Assembly: GCA_025463965.1 (NCBI GenBank)
Contig: JAODBN010000097.1
Coordinates: 1 to 20,905, forward strand
Length of the DNA: 20,905 nt
Source: Acidimicrobiaceae bacterium
GTDB taxonomy: Bacteria > Actinomycetota > Acidimicrobiia > Acidimicrobiales > Bog-793
Reading direction: 5' to 3'
The notes below the pieces were generated by a model. The model had not been told where the DNA came from. It made no database searches and saw nothing but the letters and a program-made list of their open reading frames with translations. Position numbers and translations under genes: made by a program. This document shows positions 6,990 to 14,651 of this stretch, one piece after another (positions within the stretch are counted from its first letter, which is position 1; each line of letters opens with the position of its first letter).

Positions 6990-8408
6990 ATGGGGGACGA
7001 GGCCCGCGCAGCGACGACTCAGGTCGATCTGCTGCTCGCCGGCGGCTGGCTGATCACGATGAATTCGCGACGCGAGATCTACCGAGACGGCGCCGTGGCG
7101 GTGGCCGGCTCGAAGATCGTCGCCGTGGGCGCCCGTTCGGAGATCATCGAGCGATATCGGGCTCGCCGCACGATCGACACCTCGTCCATGGTGACCACTC
7201 CGGGTCTGGTCAACGGTCACCGCCACCTGTTGTGTTGTCCGAAGGGCGCCATGCCCGAGGGCGGCCAGACGCTCTCGGCGCTCAGAGAGTTCATCTACCC
7301 CTGCTTTGCCAGCCTGACCGCCGAGCAGATGCACACGTACGCGCTGCATGCCACCGCCGAAATGATTCGCTTCGGCACGACGAGCTTCGAGGAGCCGGGA
7401 TGCAACCACCTCGACGCGGTCCTCGAGGCGCTGGCTCACTCCGGGATCCGCTGCCGCGTGGGCCCGTGGACCTGGGATCAGCGTGGCGCGGCCGGCGACA
7501 CCGACCTGCCCGACTGGCTGGCGCTCGACACCGATGCGGCGCTCGAGCGGCTTCGGCGTGGCATCGACACGGTGCGCGCCTTTGGCAATCCGCTCATCCG
7601 CGACGCCGTGACGATCGAAGGCGTCGGGACGTGCTCCGACGAGCTCACGCTCGGCGCGGCCAAGCTTGCCCAGGAGAGCGACTCACTCTTTGTGCTCCAC
7701 AAGGCGACGAGCGAACGCGAGGTCGCACTCGAGCTCGAGGCCTTCGGCGAGCGTCCGCTGCAGCACATGCATTCGATCGGCGCGCTCAATGAGCACGTGC
7801 TGCTGAACCACATGACCTCGCTCGAGGACTTCGAGGTGGACCTTGTCGCCGAGTCCGGGGCGCGCATCTCTCAGAACCCGAGCTCAGCGCTCAAGTTGGC
7901 CAAGGGCACGACTCAGACGGGCAAGTGGCCGGAGCTTCTCGCCGCCGGCGTGCCGATGGCGCTCGGCACTGACGCCGAGAACGTGTCCAACCATCAAGAC
8001 ATCTGTCGCTCCATGCAACTGGCGGCCCTGCTCCCTCGCGACGCGCGTCGGGACCCCGCCGCGGTCAGCGCGGAGCAGGCGCTCGAGATGGCGACGGTCA
8101 CCGGCGCAAAGGCACTTCGCCTGGATGACGTCACGGGGGCGATTGAGGTTGGCAAGGAGGCGGACATCACCTGCTTTTCGACCGACGACTTCGACTGGCG
8201 GCCACTTCACAACCCCGTGGCGAACTTGGTCTACGGAGCGACGGGTCACTCCGCCCATACGGTGATCGTCGCCGGCCAACTGCTCCTCGACGCCAAGCGC
8301 CTGACGAGAGTCGACGAGGGTGAGCTGCGCCAGGCTGTGCAGAAGATCGACGAACAGGTTCTGGCGACGATCGGAATCGAACCGCTTCCCGCCTGGCCGG
8401 TCTTGTGA
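6990..8408 (+). CDS. Amidohydrolase, ATZ/TRZ-like (deaminase/chlorohydrolase superfamily)
   Basis: 472 aa from the ATG at 6990, preceded by AGAAAGG at a spacing of 8. In-frame starts at 6930 (TTG) and 6948 (ATG) lack a binding site and would add non-conserved residues. The N-terminal beta domain (DLLLAGGWLITMN) and PGLVNGHRHL at 71-80 are typical of the aminohydrolase branch that deaminates guanine, adenosine derivatives or triazines. Metal ligands seen: H77, H79, H237, H274 and D328 (LGTDAEN). In most of this branch the third His is followed by an acid (HLAET); here it reads HKATS, so that catalytic Glu is replaced by Thr240. A deaminase or C-N hydrolase acting on an imported heterocycle fits the neighbourhood. 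It overlaps the ABC ATPase by 4 nt. Confidence 0.88.
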   Translation: MGDEARAATTQVDLLLAGGWLITMNSRREIYRDGAVAVAGSKIVAVGARSEIIERYRARRTIDTSSMVTTPGLVNGHRHLLCCPKGAMPEGGQTLSALREFIYPCFASLTAEQMHTYALHATAEMIRFGTTSFEEPGCNHLDAVLEALAHSGIRCRVGPWTWDQRGAAGDTDLPDWLALDTDAALERLRRGIDTVRAFGNPLIRDAVTIEGVGTCSDELTLGAAKLAQESDSLFVLHKATSEREVALELEAFGERPLQHMHSIGALNEHVLLNHMTSLEDFEVDLVAESGARISQNPSSALKLAKGTTQTGKWPELLAAGVPMALGTDAENVSNHQDICRSMQLAALLPRDARRDPAAVSAEQALEMATVTGAKALRLDDVTGAIEVGKEADITCFSTDDFDWRPLHNPVANLVYGATGHSAHTVIVAGQLLLDAKRLTRVDEGELRQAVQKIDEQVLATIGIEPLPAWPVL

Positions 8409-9277
8409 GCGATCCTGCCGCGGCGCGCGCCTCACAGCGTGGAGGTGACTCCGGGCCGATCCCCTCGGGAGGGCCTCGCGAGTCTCGGACTGACCCGAAG
8501 TGGACGAGCGTCGCAAGTCGGGAGGCGCCCGGCCCCGGCGGGATCGCCGTGCGCGGCGTCAGCAAGCGCTTCGGAGGAGTCGTCGCCCTCCGGGGAGTGG
8601 ACGTCACCATCGAGCGGCACGAGAAAGTGGCCATCTTGGGCCCCAGCGGCAGCGGCAAGTCGACGCTGTTGCAGATCGTGGCGGGCCTGCTCGACGCCGA
8701 GGTTGGCTCGGTCAACGTCGAGGGAGCGCTGCTCGCCAAGGAGCGGCTCGGCCGGTGCGCCATGATGCCGCAGCGCGATCTGCTCCTTCCCTGGCGGAGC
8801 GCCCTCGACAACGCGGCGATCGCCTGCGAGAACCGAGGGATGAAGCGCAGTGAGGCGCGGGCACGGACACGGCCGTTCTTCGAGCGATTCGGTCTCGGCG
8901 CCTTCGAAGACGTTTCTCCCGCTCAGCTGTCGGGCGGCATGCGTCAGCGCGTCAGCTTCATTCGCACGCTGATGGCGGACAAGGACGTTCTCCTCTTGGA
9001 CGAGCCGTTCGGTGCGCTCGACTCGATCACGAGAGCCCAGATGCAGGAGTGGCTCCTCCTCGCCATGGCCGACGTGCCGAGAACCGTGTTGCTCGTGACC
9101 CACGACGTCGAAGAGGCGCTCCTCCTCGGCGACGCCGTGATCGTTCTGTCCTCACGCCCGGGACGCGTCGTGCGCGTGCTCGACTCGCGCGTCGATTCTG
9201 GCCGCAGCCGGCGTGAGACCGTGACGAGCCCGGAGTTCGTCGCCTTGAAGGAACAGGCCTTGGAGGCGATCGAGTGA
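8405..9277 (+). CDS. ABC transporter ATPase, nitrate/sulfonate/pyrimidine importer type
   Basis: 290 aa, starting at a GTG that overlaps the amidohydrolase stop (GTGA). Walker A GPSGSGKST is at 79-87, the Q-loop glutamine at 123 (MPQRDLLLPW), the signature LSGGM at 175-179, Walker B LLLDE at 196-200, the D-loop GALD follows, and the switch His is 233. The QRDxLLPW stretch and the pairing with a BPD permease and an NMT1-like binding protein place it in the SsuB/TauB/ThiZ group. About 45 Ser/Pro/Gly-rich residues precede the domain and are unusual for the family, so a later start is possible, although the translational overlap favours this one. It powers import across the cytoplasmic membrane. 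Confidence 0.93.
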   Translation: MSDPAAARASQRGGDSGPIPSGGPRESRTDPKWTSVASREAPGPGGIAVRGVSKRFGGVVALRGVDVTIERHEKVAILGPSGSGKSTLLQIVAGLLDAEVGSVNVEGALLAKERLGRCAMMPQRDLLLPWRSALDNAAIACENRGMKRSEARARTRPFFERFGLGAFEDVSPAQLSGGMRQRVSFIRTLMADKDVLLLDEPFGALDSITRAQMQEWLLLAMADVPRTVLLVTHDVEEALLLGDAVIVLSSRPGRVVRVLDSRVDSGRSRRETVTSPEFVALKEQALEAIE

Positions 9278-10143
9278 GCGCCACGCGACACGCGGACGCC
9301 GCGGGGGCGATCGAGGGCAGCGCCGCCCGAGACCTCGAGACGTTTGACGACGTGCCGGAGAAGAGCTGCTCGCCCGCCCGCCGGGCAGTCACGAGCTACG
9401 GCGCCGCAGCGGTTCTCATCGTGGTGCTGATCGGTCTTTGGCAGCTCATCGTGGAGCTGGCTCACTACCCGGCGTACCTCATACCGACCCCGACGGAGGT
9501 CGCCAGCTCGCTGTGGCACGACTGGAACCCGATTCTCGGAAGCGCCGCTCGCACCACCCTCGTCGAGGTGCTCATCGGCTATGCCATCGCCACCGCTGCC
9601 GGAATAGGCATTGCGGTCGCGTTGCACCTCATCGGACCGCTACGGCGCGCCGTCTACCCGCTGCTGATCGCCTCGCAGACGATCCCCGTGGTCGTCCTCG
9701 CGCCGATACTGGTCGTCCTGTTCGGCTACGGCATCGTGCCGAAGTTGGTCATCGTCGCGCTGATCTGCTTCTTCCCGGTCGTCGTCAACGGTCTCGACGG
9801 GCTGCGCTCTGTCGACGACGACTTCATCCGCATGATGCGTACGCTCGACGCCAGTCGCCTAGCCATCTTCCGGCGCGTGGAATTTCCGGCCGCCTTGCCG
9901 CTCATCTTCTCGGGCATGCGCATCTCGGCGACGTTCGCGTCGATCGGTGCTGTCTTTGGTGAATGGGCGGGGTCCAACGCTGGGCTCGGATACGTCATGC
10001 TCGAGGCCACACCGAACTTGCAAACGGCTCGAATCTTTGCCGCGATCGTCATCCTTACCGTCGTGTCGATCCTTTTGTTCGGGGCGGTCTCGCTGGCCGA
10101 ACGTTTCATCGCCCCCTGGGCGCGCCAGCGAGACCGGACTTGA
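9274..10143 (+). CDS. ABC transporter permease, BPD_transp_1 family
   Basis: 289 aa, GTG start overlapping the ATPase stop by 4 nt. After a 40-residue cytoplasmic N-terminus there are about six membrane segments, the first at about 43-62. The PTPTEV and EFPAALPLIFSGMRIS stretches match SsuC/TauC/ThiX permeases; the latter is the EAA-type loop that contacts the ATPase. A run with the adjacent ATPase and binding protein makes a complete importer. Nothing in the permease alone fixes the substrate. Confidence 0.93.
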   Translation: MSATRHADAAGAIEGSAARDLETFDDVPEKSCSPARRAVTSYGAAAVLIVVLIGLWQLIVELAHYPAYLIPTPTEVASSLWHDWNPILGSAARTTLVEVLIGYAIATAAGIGIAVALHLIGPLRRAVYPLLIASQTIPVVVLAPILVVLFGYGIVPKLVIVALICFFPVVVNGLDGLRSVDDDFIRMMRTLDASRLAIFRRVEFPAALPLIFSGMRISATFASIGAVFGEWAGSNAGLGYVMLEATPNLQTARIFAAIVILTVVSILLFGAVSLAERFIAPWARQRDRT

Positions 10144-10204
10144 GCGCCCTTTTGCCAGTTCTCGAGAGTCAGCGAATTCACCAGCCAGAGAGAGGGTCAA
10201 TGTG

Positions 10205-11236
10205 ATGAACAAAGCCAAGACGAGGTTCGCCTTGTGGACGACGTCGATCGTGCTCTGTGCGGCGCTTGCCGTGGCGTCCGGTGCGGTCGCGAGCGCCTCG
10301 CGCGTCGGACGGGCAACCTCCAAGTCGGTCAACGTCGAGCTCGACTGGGTCCCGAACCCGGACCACGTGGCGCTCTACTACTCGTTGGACAAGGGCTATT
10401 TCTCGAAGAACGGCCTCTCGGTGGCGCTGCATGCACCCTCGAACGCCGCCGACCCGGTCAAGCTCGTCGGCCTCAACAAGGTGGACCTGGCCATCTCCTA
10501 TGAGTCAGAGATGTTCTACGCCCAGCAGTCGGGGCTGCCGGTGACGGCGGTTTCCACGCTCGTTCCCGTCCCGCTCAACTCGCTCATCGTCTCATCGAGC
10601 GACCACGTCACCCAGCTCTCCCAGATGAAGGGCAAGAAGATCGGGATCACCGGTATCCCCAGTGACAGCGCGATGGTCCAGATGCTGCTGAGAACCGCCC
10701 ACCTGACGAGCTCACAGGTCCAGACGGTGAACGTGGGCCAGAACCTGATCCCATCGATTCTCTCGGGCAAGGTCGACGCGATCGTCGGTGGGTACCGCAA
10801 CGTCGAGGCGATCCAGATCGCGCAAGAGACTGGCAAGAAGCCGACGGTCTTCCCAGCATCGGCGCTGGGCGTCCCGAGCTACGCCGAGCTCGTCGTCGTG
10901 GCGAACCGCAACCGTCTGAAGAGCGACCCGGCGTACGCAGCCGAGGTGAAGTCGTTCCTGAAAGGCCTCGAGGCGGGCGCCGCGGCCGCAGTCGCCAACC
11001 CCGCAAGCACGACGGCCCTCATGATGAAGGACACCCAGTACACCCCGAAGTTCCTGAAGGTGAGCGTTCCCTACACCTTGACGCTGATCAAGCCGGCCGC
11101 TGGCCAGAAATTCGGATGCATGAACGAGGCGAACTGGCAGAGCTTTGGAACTTGGATGAAGAGCCAGAAGTTGATCTCCGGCACGCCGAACGCCGCGCCG
11201 CTCACGAGCGACGCGTACTTGCCTTACAGCTGCTGA
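10205..11236 (+). CDS. NMT1/THI5-like ABC substrate-binding protein
   Basis: 343 aa. The ATG at 10205 follows AGAGAGGG at 8 nt spacing. Residues 1 to about 32 are a signal peptide (Lys/Arg start, hydrophobic core, AVASAS); C18 is not in a convincing lipobox, so signal peptidase I cleavage is more likely. The mature start VNVELDWVPNPDHVALYYSL followed by DKGYF is the hallmark of the NMT1/THI5-like family, which includes ThiY, the carrier of formylaminopyrimidine, and also riboflavin and other heterocycle carriers. It follows the permease after 61 nt and is closed by a strong terminator. This protein is the best clue that the locus imports a pyrimidine-like or other N-heterocyclic compound. Confidence 0.9.
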   Translation: MNKAKTRFALWTTSIVLCAALAVASGAVASASRVGRATSKSVNVELDWVPNPDHVALYYSLDKGYFSKNGLSVALHAPSNAADPVKLVGLNKVDLAISYESEMFYAQQSGLPVTAVSTLVPVPLNSLIVSSSDHVTQLSQMKGKKIGITGIPSDSAMVQMLLRTAHLTSSQVQTVNVGQNLIPSILSGKVDAIVGGYRNVEAIQIAQETGKKPTVFPASALGVPSYAELVVVANRNRLKSDPAYAAEVKSFLKGLEAGAAAAVANPASTTALMMKDTQYTPKFLKVSVPYTLTLIKPAAGQKFGCMNEANWQSFGTWMKSQKLISGTPNAAPLTSDAYLPYSC

Positions 11237-11238
11237 GC

Positions 11239-11283
11239 GCACGGGCCGCCGGCAGCGGAAGACCTGCTGCCGGCGGCCCGTGC
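11239..11283 (+). terminator. Strong hairpin closing the transporter operon
   Basis: A perfect 18-bp stem (11239-11256 with 11266-11283) with a 9-nt loop begins 3 nt after the binding-protein stop. No T run follows, which is common for actinobacterial terminators. It may also protect the 3' end of the mRNA or set the level of read-through to the next unit. Confidence 0.85.
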
Positions 11284-11328
11284 TCCGCAGGCGGAGGGCG
11301 TGGAGCGCCAGTGGGGCCGGTTCACCGA

Positions 11329-11359
11329 TTGACGACGTTAGGTAGCCCGAATATCATAT
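11329..11359 (+). promoter_or_regulatory. Promoter of the M20-mutase operon with overlapping motif
   Basis: TTGACG (11329-11334) and TATCAT (11352-11357) are separated by 17 nt, a near-consensus promoter. The -10 element lies inside ATATCATAT (11351-11359), an odd palindrome that fits the RTATCNNAT motif shared by all four unit starts. AAGGA (11376-11380) then gives a ribosome binding site for the ATG at 11388. Confidence 0.6.
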
Positions 11360-11387
11360 AACATGTCTCATATCTAAGGATGTCGAA

Positions 11388-12599
11388 ATGAGCCTGTCCC
11401 CCCGCCAGCGAGATGCCCTCAAACAGGTCATCGAGCACGTCGACCTCGGGCGCTCGGTAGGGCTCGTGCAAGAGGTGTGCCGGATTCCGAGCGTCCTCGG
11501 GGAAGAAGGAGACCTCGCCGCATACTTGGCGTCGGTGATGCGGGACTCGGACTTCGAAGCGGTGGAGCTGCAGCCGGTTCTCGACGAGCGTCCCAACGCC
11601 CTCGGGGAGATCGACTTCGGCGGTGGACGACGGGTCGTGCTCACCGGTCACCTCGACACGAAACCGGTGTCGCACGGCTGGACGAAGAGCGGGCCGTTCT
11701 CGGGCGAGCTCATCGACGGCGCTGTCTACGGGCACGGCGTGATGGACATGAAGGCTGCGCTTGCCTGCCAGATCGTCGCCATTGAGGCGGTGCGCTCGTC
11801 CGGCTTGGCGGTGCGAGGAACTCTTGCCATGGCGGCAGTCTCCGACCACATGGGCGACCAGGCCGGGTCCATCGCCTACTTCGCCGAGCACAAGGCCGAC
11901 CTGTGCGTTCTGGGCGAGCTCACGGACAACGAGGTCTGCCTCGGCCATCGCGGCCGTTACTACTTCGATGTGACCGCTAGGGGACGCTCAGCGCACACGT
12001 GCCACAAGCACGAGGCGGTGAACGCCAACGTCCTCGCCGCGCAAGCGGTGCTGGCCCTCGACGCGTCACGCTACGAGCCGACGCTCGATCCCGAGGTGCT
12101 CCGGCTCTTCGGACCGGAGACCTTCATCGTGCCCGGGCGCATCTACGGCGGCCTGGTGCCCGGCGGCCCGTCCATGATTCCCGACGAGTGCGTCATCCGC
12201 GTGGACTCTCGACCCCAGCCCGGTGTGACGGTCGAGCAGGTGCAGTCGGAGATCGAACGCTGTCTCGCCTCGGCCCGCTCGACAGATCCGCGCTTTGTCG
12301 CGGAGGTCGAGCTCGCCGACGTGAAGGCCGGCTACCTCGCTCCGGTCGACTCGGAGGTGGTGACCTTGATGGTCGACGCGGTGCGCGAGGTGCGTGGCGA
12401 GGAACCGCGCCTGGTGACAGAGGACTGGCTGGGCGACACCGCCAGCTTTGGCTCGCGGATACCGACCGTCATCTTCGGCCCCGGTGGCGCCCCTGTGTAC
12501 TGTCCCGACGAGCATCTGTCGGTGTCGGACATCCACGAGGCGACGAAGGCCTACGCCGCCTTCGCTGTTCTTGCCATGCTCGAGCCCGAGGAGGACTGA
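11388..12599 (+). CDS. M20-family metallo-amidohydrolase with atypical active site
   Basis: 403 aa. The catalytic-domain motifs are TGHLDTKPV (H88, D90), GHGVMDMKAA (bridging ligand D120), LGELT (E177) and SAHTCH (H203, in the dimerisation domain). The positions usually occupied by the catalytic Glu and a metal-ligand Glu (EE in DEExG) read D153-H154 in VSDHMGDQAGS. The C-terminal ligand motif, normally HxPDE, reads YCPDEH, so its His is Tyr371, with H376 nearby. One metal site (H88, D120, E177) is intact and the other is remodelled. Relatives remove N-acyl groups (ArgE, DapE, carboxypeptidase G2, and YlmB, which deformylates formylaminopyrimidine). Release of an acyl group from a ring-opened intermediate fits this locus. 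First gene of unit 2, followed 2 nt later by the mutase B12 subunit. Confidence 0.85.
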   Translation: MSLSPRQRDALKQVIEHVDLGRSVGLVQEVCRIPSVLGEEGDLAAYLASVMRDSDFEAVELQPVLDERPNALGEIDFGGGRRVVLTGHLDTKPVSHGWTKSGPFSGELIDGAVYGHGVMDMKAALACQIVAIEAVRSSGLAVRGTLAMAAVSDHMGDQAGSIAYFAEHKADLCVLGELTDNEVCLGHRGRYYFDVTARGRSAHTCHKHEAVNANVLAAQAVLALDASRYEPTLDPEVLRLFGPETFIVPGRIYGGLVPGGPSMIPDECVIRVDSRPQPGVTVEQVQSEIERCLASARSTDPRFVAEVELADVKAGYLAPVDSEVVTLMVDAVREVRGEEPRLVTEDWLGDTASFGSRIPTVIFGPGGAPVYCPDEHLSVSDIHEATKAYAAFAVLAMLEPEED

Positions 12600-12601
12600 C
12601 G

Positions 12602-13006
12602 ATGAGGCCAGTGCGCATTGTCCTTGCCAAACCTGGCCTCGACGGCCACGACCGGGGGGTGAAGGTGATCGGCATGGCGCTTCGCGACGCAGGCGCCGAG
12701 GTCGTGTACCTCGGTCTTCGACGCACGCCGCTCGAGATCGCCCGTGCAGCGATTGACGAGCGAGCCGACGCCGTTGGCATCTCCATCCTCTCCGGAGCAC
12801 ACGTTGCCCTCGCCGAGCAGCTGTTGGCGGCGCGCGAGAGCGCTGGCGCGAGCGTCCCCTACGTCATCGGCGGGACGATCCCCCGAGGCGACGTCGGACT
12901 GCTCGTCGCTATCGGGATCGCCGACGTGCTGCCGGTCGGTACCCCTCTCGCCGAGGTGGTCGATCGCCTGCTCCGGGTGGCATCGGAGCCCGTCGAGGTG
13001 CGATGA
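12602..13006 (+). CDS. Coenzyme B12-binding small subunit of an acyl-CoA mutase
   Basis: 134 aa, the size of a stand-alone B12 domain. DGHDRG (within GLDGHDRGVKVIG) is the DxHxxG motif whose His replaces dimethylbenzimidazole as the lower ligand of cobalamin. SILSGAH and VIGGTIP complete the cobalamin-binding Rossmann signature (SxL and GG). The GAGGAGGA ribosome site overlaps the end of the M20 gene. It lies 13 nt before the mutase catalytic subunit, the split arrangement found in isobutyryl-CoA and 2-hydroxyisobutyryl-CoA mutases, whereas many methylmalonyl-CoA mutases have the domain fused. Confidence 0.95.
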   Translation: MRPVRIVLAKPGLDGHDRGVKVIGMALRDAGAEVVYLGLRRTPLEIARAAIDERADAVGISILSGAHVALAEQLLAARESAGASVPYVIGGTIPRGDVGLLVAIGIADVLPVGTPLAEVVDRLLRVASEPVEVR

Positions 13007-13019
13007 CCACGGTGGACCG

Positions 13020-14651
13020 GTGAGCGGACGCGGGGCCTACGACGAGGCCACATCCCGCCTCGCCGAGGCGAGAACGGATTCGGGTATACCGGTCCGTTCC
13101 CTCTACACGGCAGAAGACCTTGGAGGAAGCCTCGCCGAGCTCGAGCAGCGGCTCGGCGTCCCAGGCGAGGCGCCGTTCACCCGCGGGCCGTATCCGTCTA
13201 TGTATCGCGGCCAGCTCTGGACGATGCGCCAGTTCGCCGGCTACGGATCTTCCGAGGAGACGAACGAGCGCTTCCGCTTCCTCCTCCGGCAGGGCCAGAC
13301 GGCGCTCTCGGTGGCGTTCGATCTTCCAACACAGCTCGGCTATGACTCCGACCACGAGCTCGCCCGTCCCGAGGTGGGCCGGGTCGGCGTCGCCATCGAC
13401 ACCGTCGACGACATGTGCGATCTGTTTGCGGACCTCCCCCTCGGGGAGGTCTCGGTCAACTTCACCATCAACGCCACCGCGCCGATCATCCTCGCCATGT
13501 ACCTCGTCGCCGCCGAGCGCCAGGGCGTTCCCTACGAGCAACTGAGCGGGACGCTGCAGAACGACATCTTGAAGGAGTTTCTCGCCCGCAAGCTCTTCGT
13601 CTACCCACCGGCACCGTCTATGCGTCTCACCGCCGACGTTGTCGAGTTCGCGGCTCACGAGCTGCCGCGCTTCAATCCGATCTCCATCACCGGATACCAC
13701 GCCCGAGAGGCCGGCTGCGATGCAGTGCAAGAGCTGGGGCTCACCATGGCCGACGCCGTGGCCTACGGCGACGAGCTCGTCGGGCGCGGACTCGCCTTCG
13801 ACGACTTCGCTCCCCGTCTGTCGTTCCACTTCGCCACCACCCTCGACCTGTTCGAAGAGGTCGCCAAGCTGCGCGCCGCCCGGCGAATGTGGCACGACAT
13901 CGCTACGAACCACTTCGGGGCGAAGAACCCTGCCTCTGCCCGCTTGCGCTTCTTCTCGGGCAACTCCGGTGCCACGCTCACCGCTCAGCAGCCCTATAAC
14001 AACATCGTCCGTTCGACGATCCAGTGCCTCGGAGCAGTGCTGGGCGGGGCGCAGTCGATCCACGTCATGGGCTACGACGAGGCTTACGAGCTGCCGAGCG
14101 AGGAGGCCGTGACGCTGTCGCTGCGAACCCAGCAGGTGATCGCCTCGGAGAGCGGCGTGACGCGCACCGCGGATCCGCTCGCGGGCTCGTACTACGTCGA
14201 GTGGCTCACCGACGAGGTCGAGCGTCGCGCTCGGGAGGTGCTCGGAGAGGTGCGCCGCCTCGGCGGGGCGGTGGCCGCCCTCGCCGAGGGGGCACCGCAG
14301 CGCTGGATCGCCGAGTCGGCTTACCGGATCGAACGGGACATCGCCTCGGGAGCGCGCCCCAAAGTCGGCGTGAACGTCTACTCCGACGAGCAGGAACAGA
14401 CCGAGCTCAAGCTGTTCGCCCTCGACCCGCGCATCGGTTCGCGCCAGGTCGAGCGCTTGCAGGCCGCGGTGGCGCAGCGAGATGAGAGCACTCGACGCTC
14501 GGCGATGAACGATCTCGCCACGGTCCTCGGGTCCGGCGACAACGTCATGCCTGCCCTCATTGCCGCGACTCGCGCCGGCGCGACGCTCGGCGAGATGGCC
14601 GACGCGATGCGCGCCGCGTTCGGAGAGTTCCGCGAGCCCGCACCATGGTGA
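13020..14651 (+). CDS. B12-dependent acyl-CoA mutase, large catalytic subunit (methylmalonyl-CoA mutase family)
   Basis: 543 aa from the GTG at 13020; the family alignment (RGPYPSMY, WTMRQFAGYGSS) begins about 55 residues in, as usual. It has the TIM barrel but no fused B12 domain, which is encoded just upstream. The diagnostic residues can be read by aligning to human MUT from memory. The Tyr110 position is Phe72 (RQF), the Arg228 position is Arg190 (QNDILKEFLAR), and the His265 position is His227 (GYH). Methylmalonyl-CoA mutase has Tyr and Arg there, isobutyryl-CoA mutase Phe and Gln, and 2-hydroxyisobutyryl-CoA mutase Ile and Gln. Phe with Arg is a mixed set, suggesting a substrate that still has a carboxylate. 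It overlaps the CoA-transferase by 7 nt. Confidence 0.93.
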   Translation: MSGRGAYDEATSRLAEARTDSGIPVRSLYTAEDLGGSLAELEQRLGVPGEAPFTRGPYPSMYRGQLWTMRQFAGYGSSEETNERFRFLLRQGQTALSVAFDLPTQLGYDSDHELARPEVGRVGVAIDTVDDMCDLFADLPLGEVSVNFTINATAPIILAMYLVAAERQGVPYEQLSGTLQNDILKEFLARKLFVYPPAPSMRLTADVVEFAAHELPRFNPISITGYHAREAGCDAVQELGLTMADAVAYGDELVGRGLAFDDFAPRLSFHFATTLDLFEEVAKLRAARRMWHDIATNHFGAKNPASARLRFFSGNSGATLTAQQPYNNIVRSTIQCLGAVLGGAQSIHVMGYDEAYELPSEEAVTLSLRTQQVIASESGVTRTADPLAGSYYVEWLTDEVERRAREVLGEVRRLGGAVAALAEGAPQRWIAESAYRIERDIASGARPKVGVNVYSDEQEQTELKLFALDPRIGSRQVERLQAAVAQRDESTRRSAMNDLATVLGSGDNVMPALIAATRAGATLGEMADAMRAAFGEFREPAPW

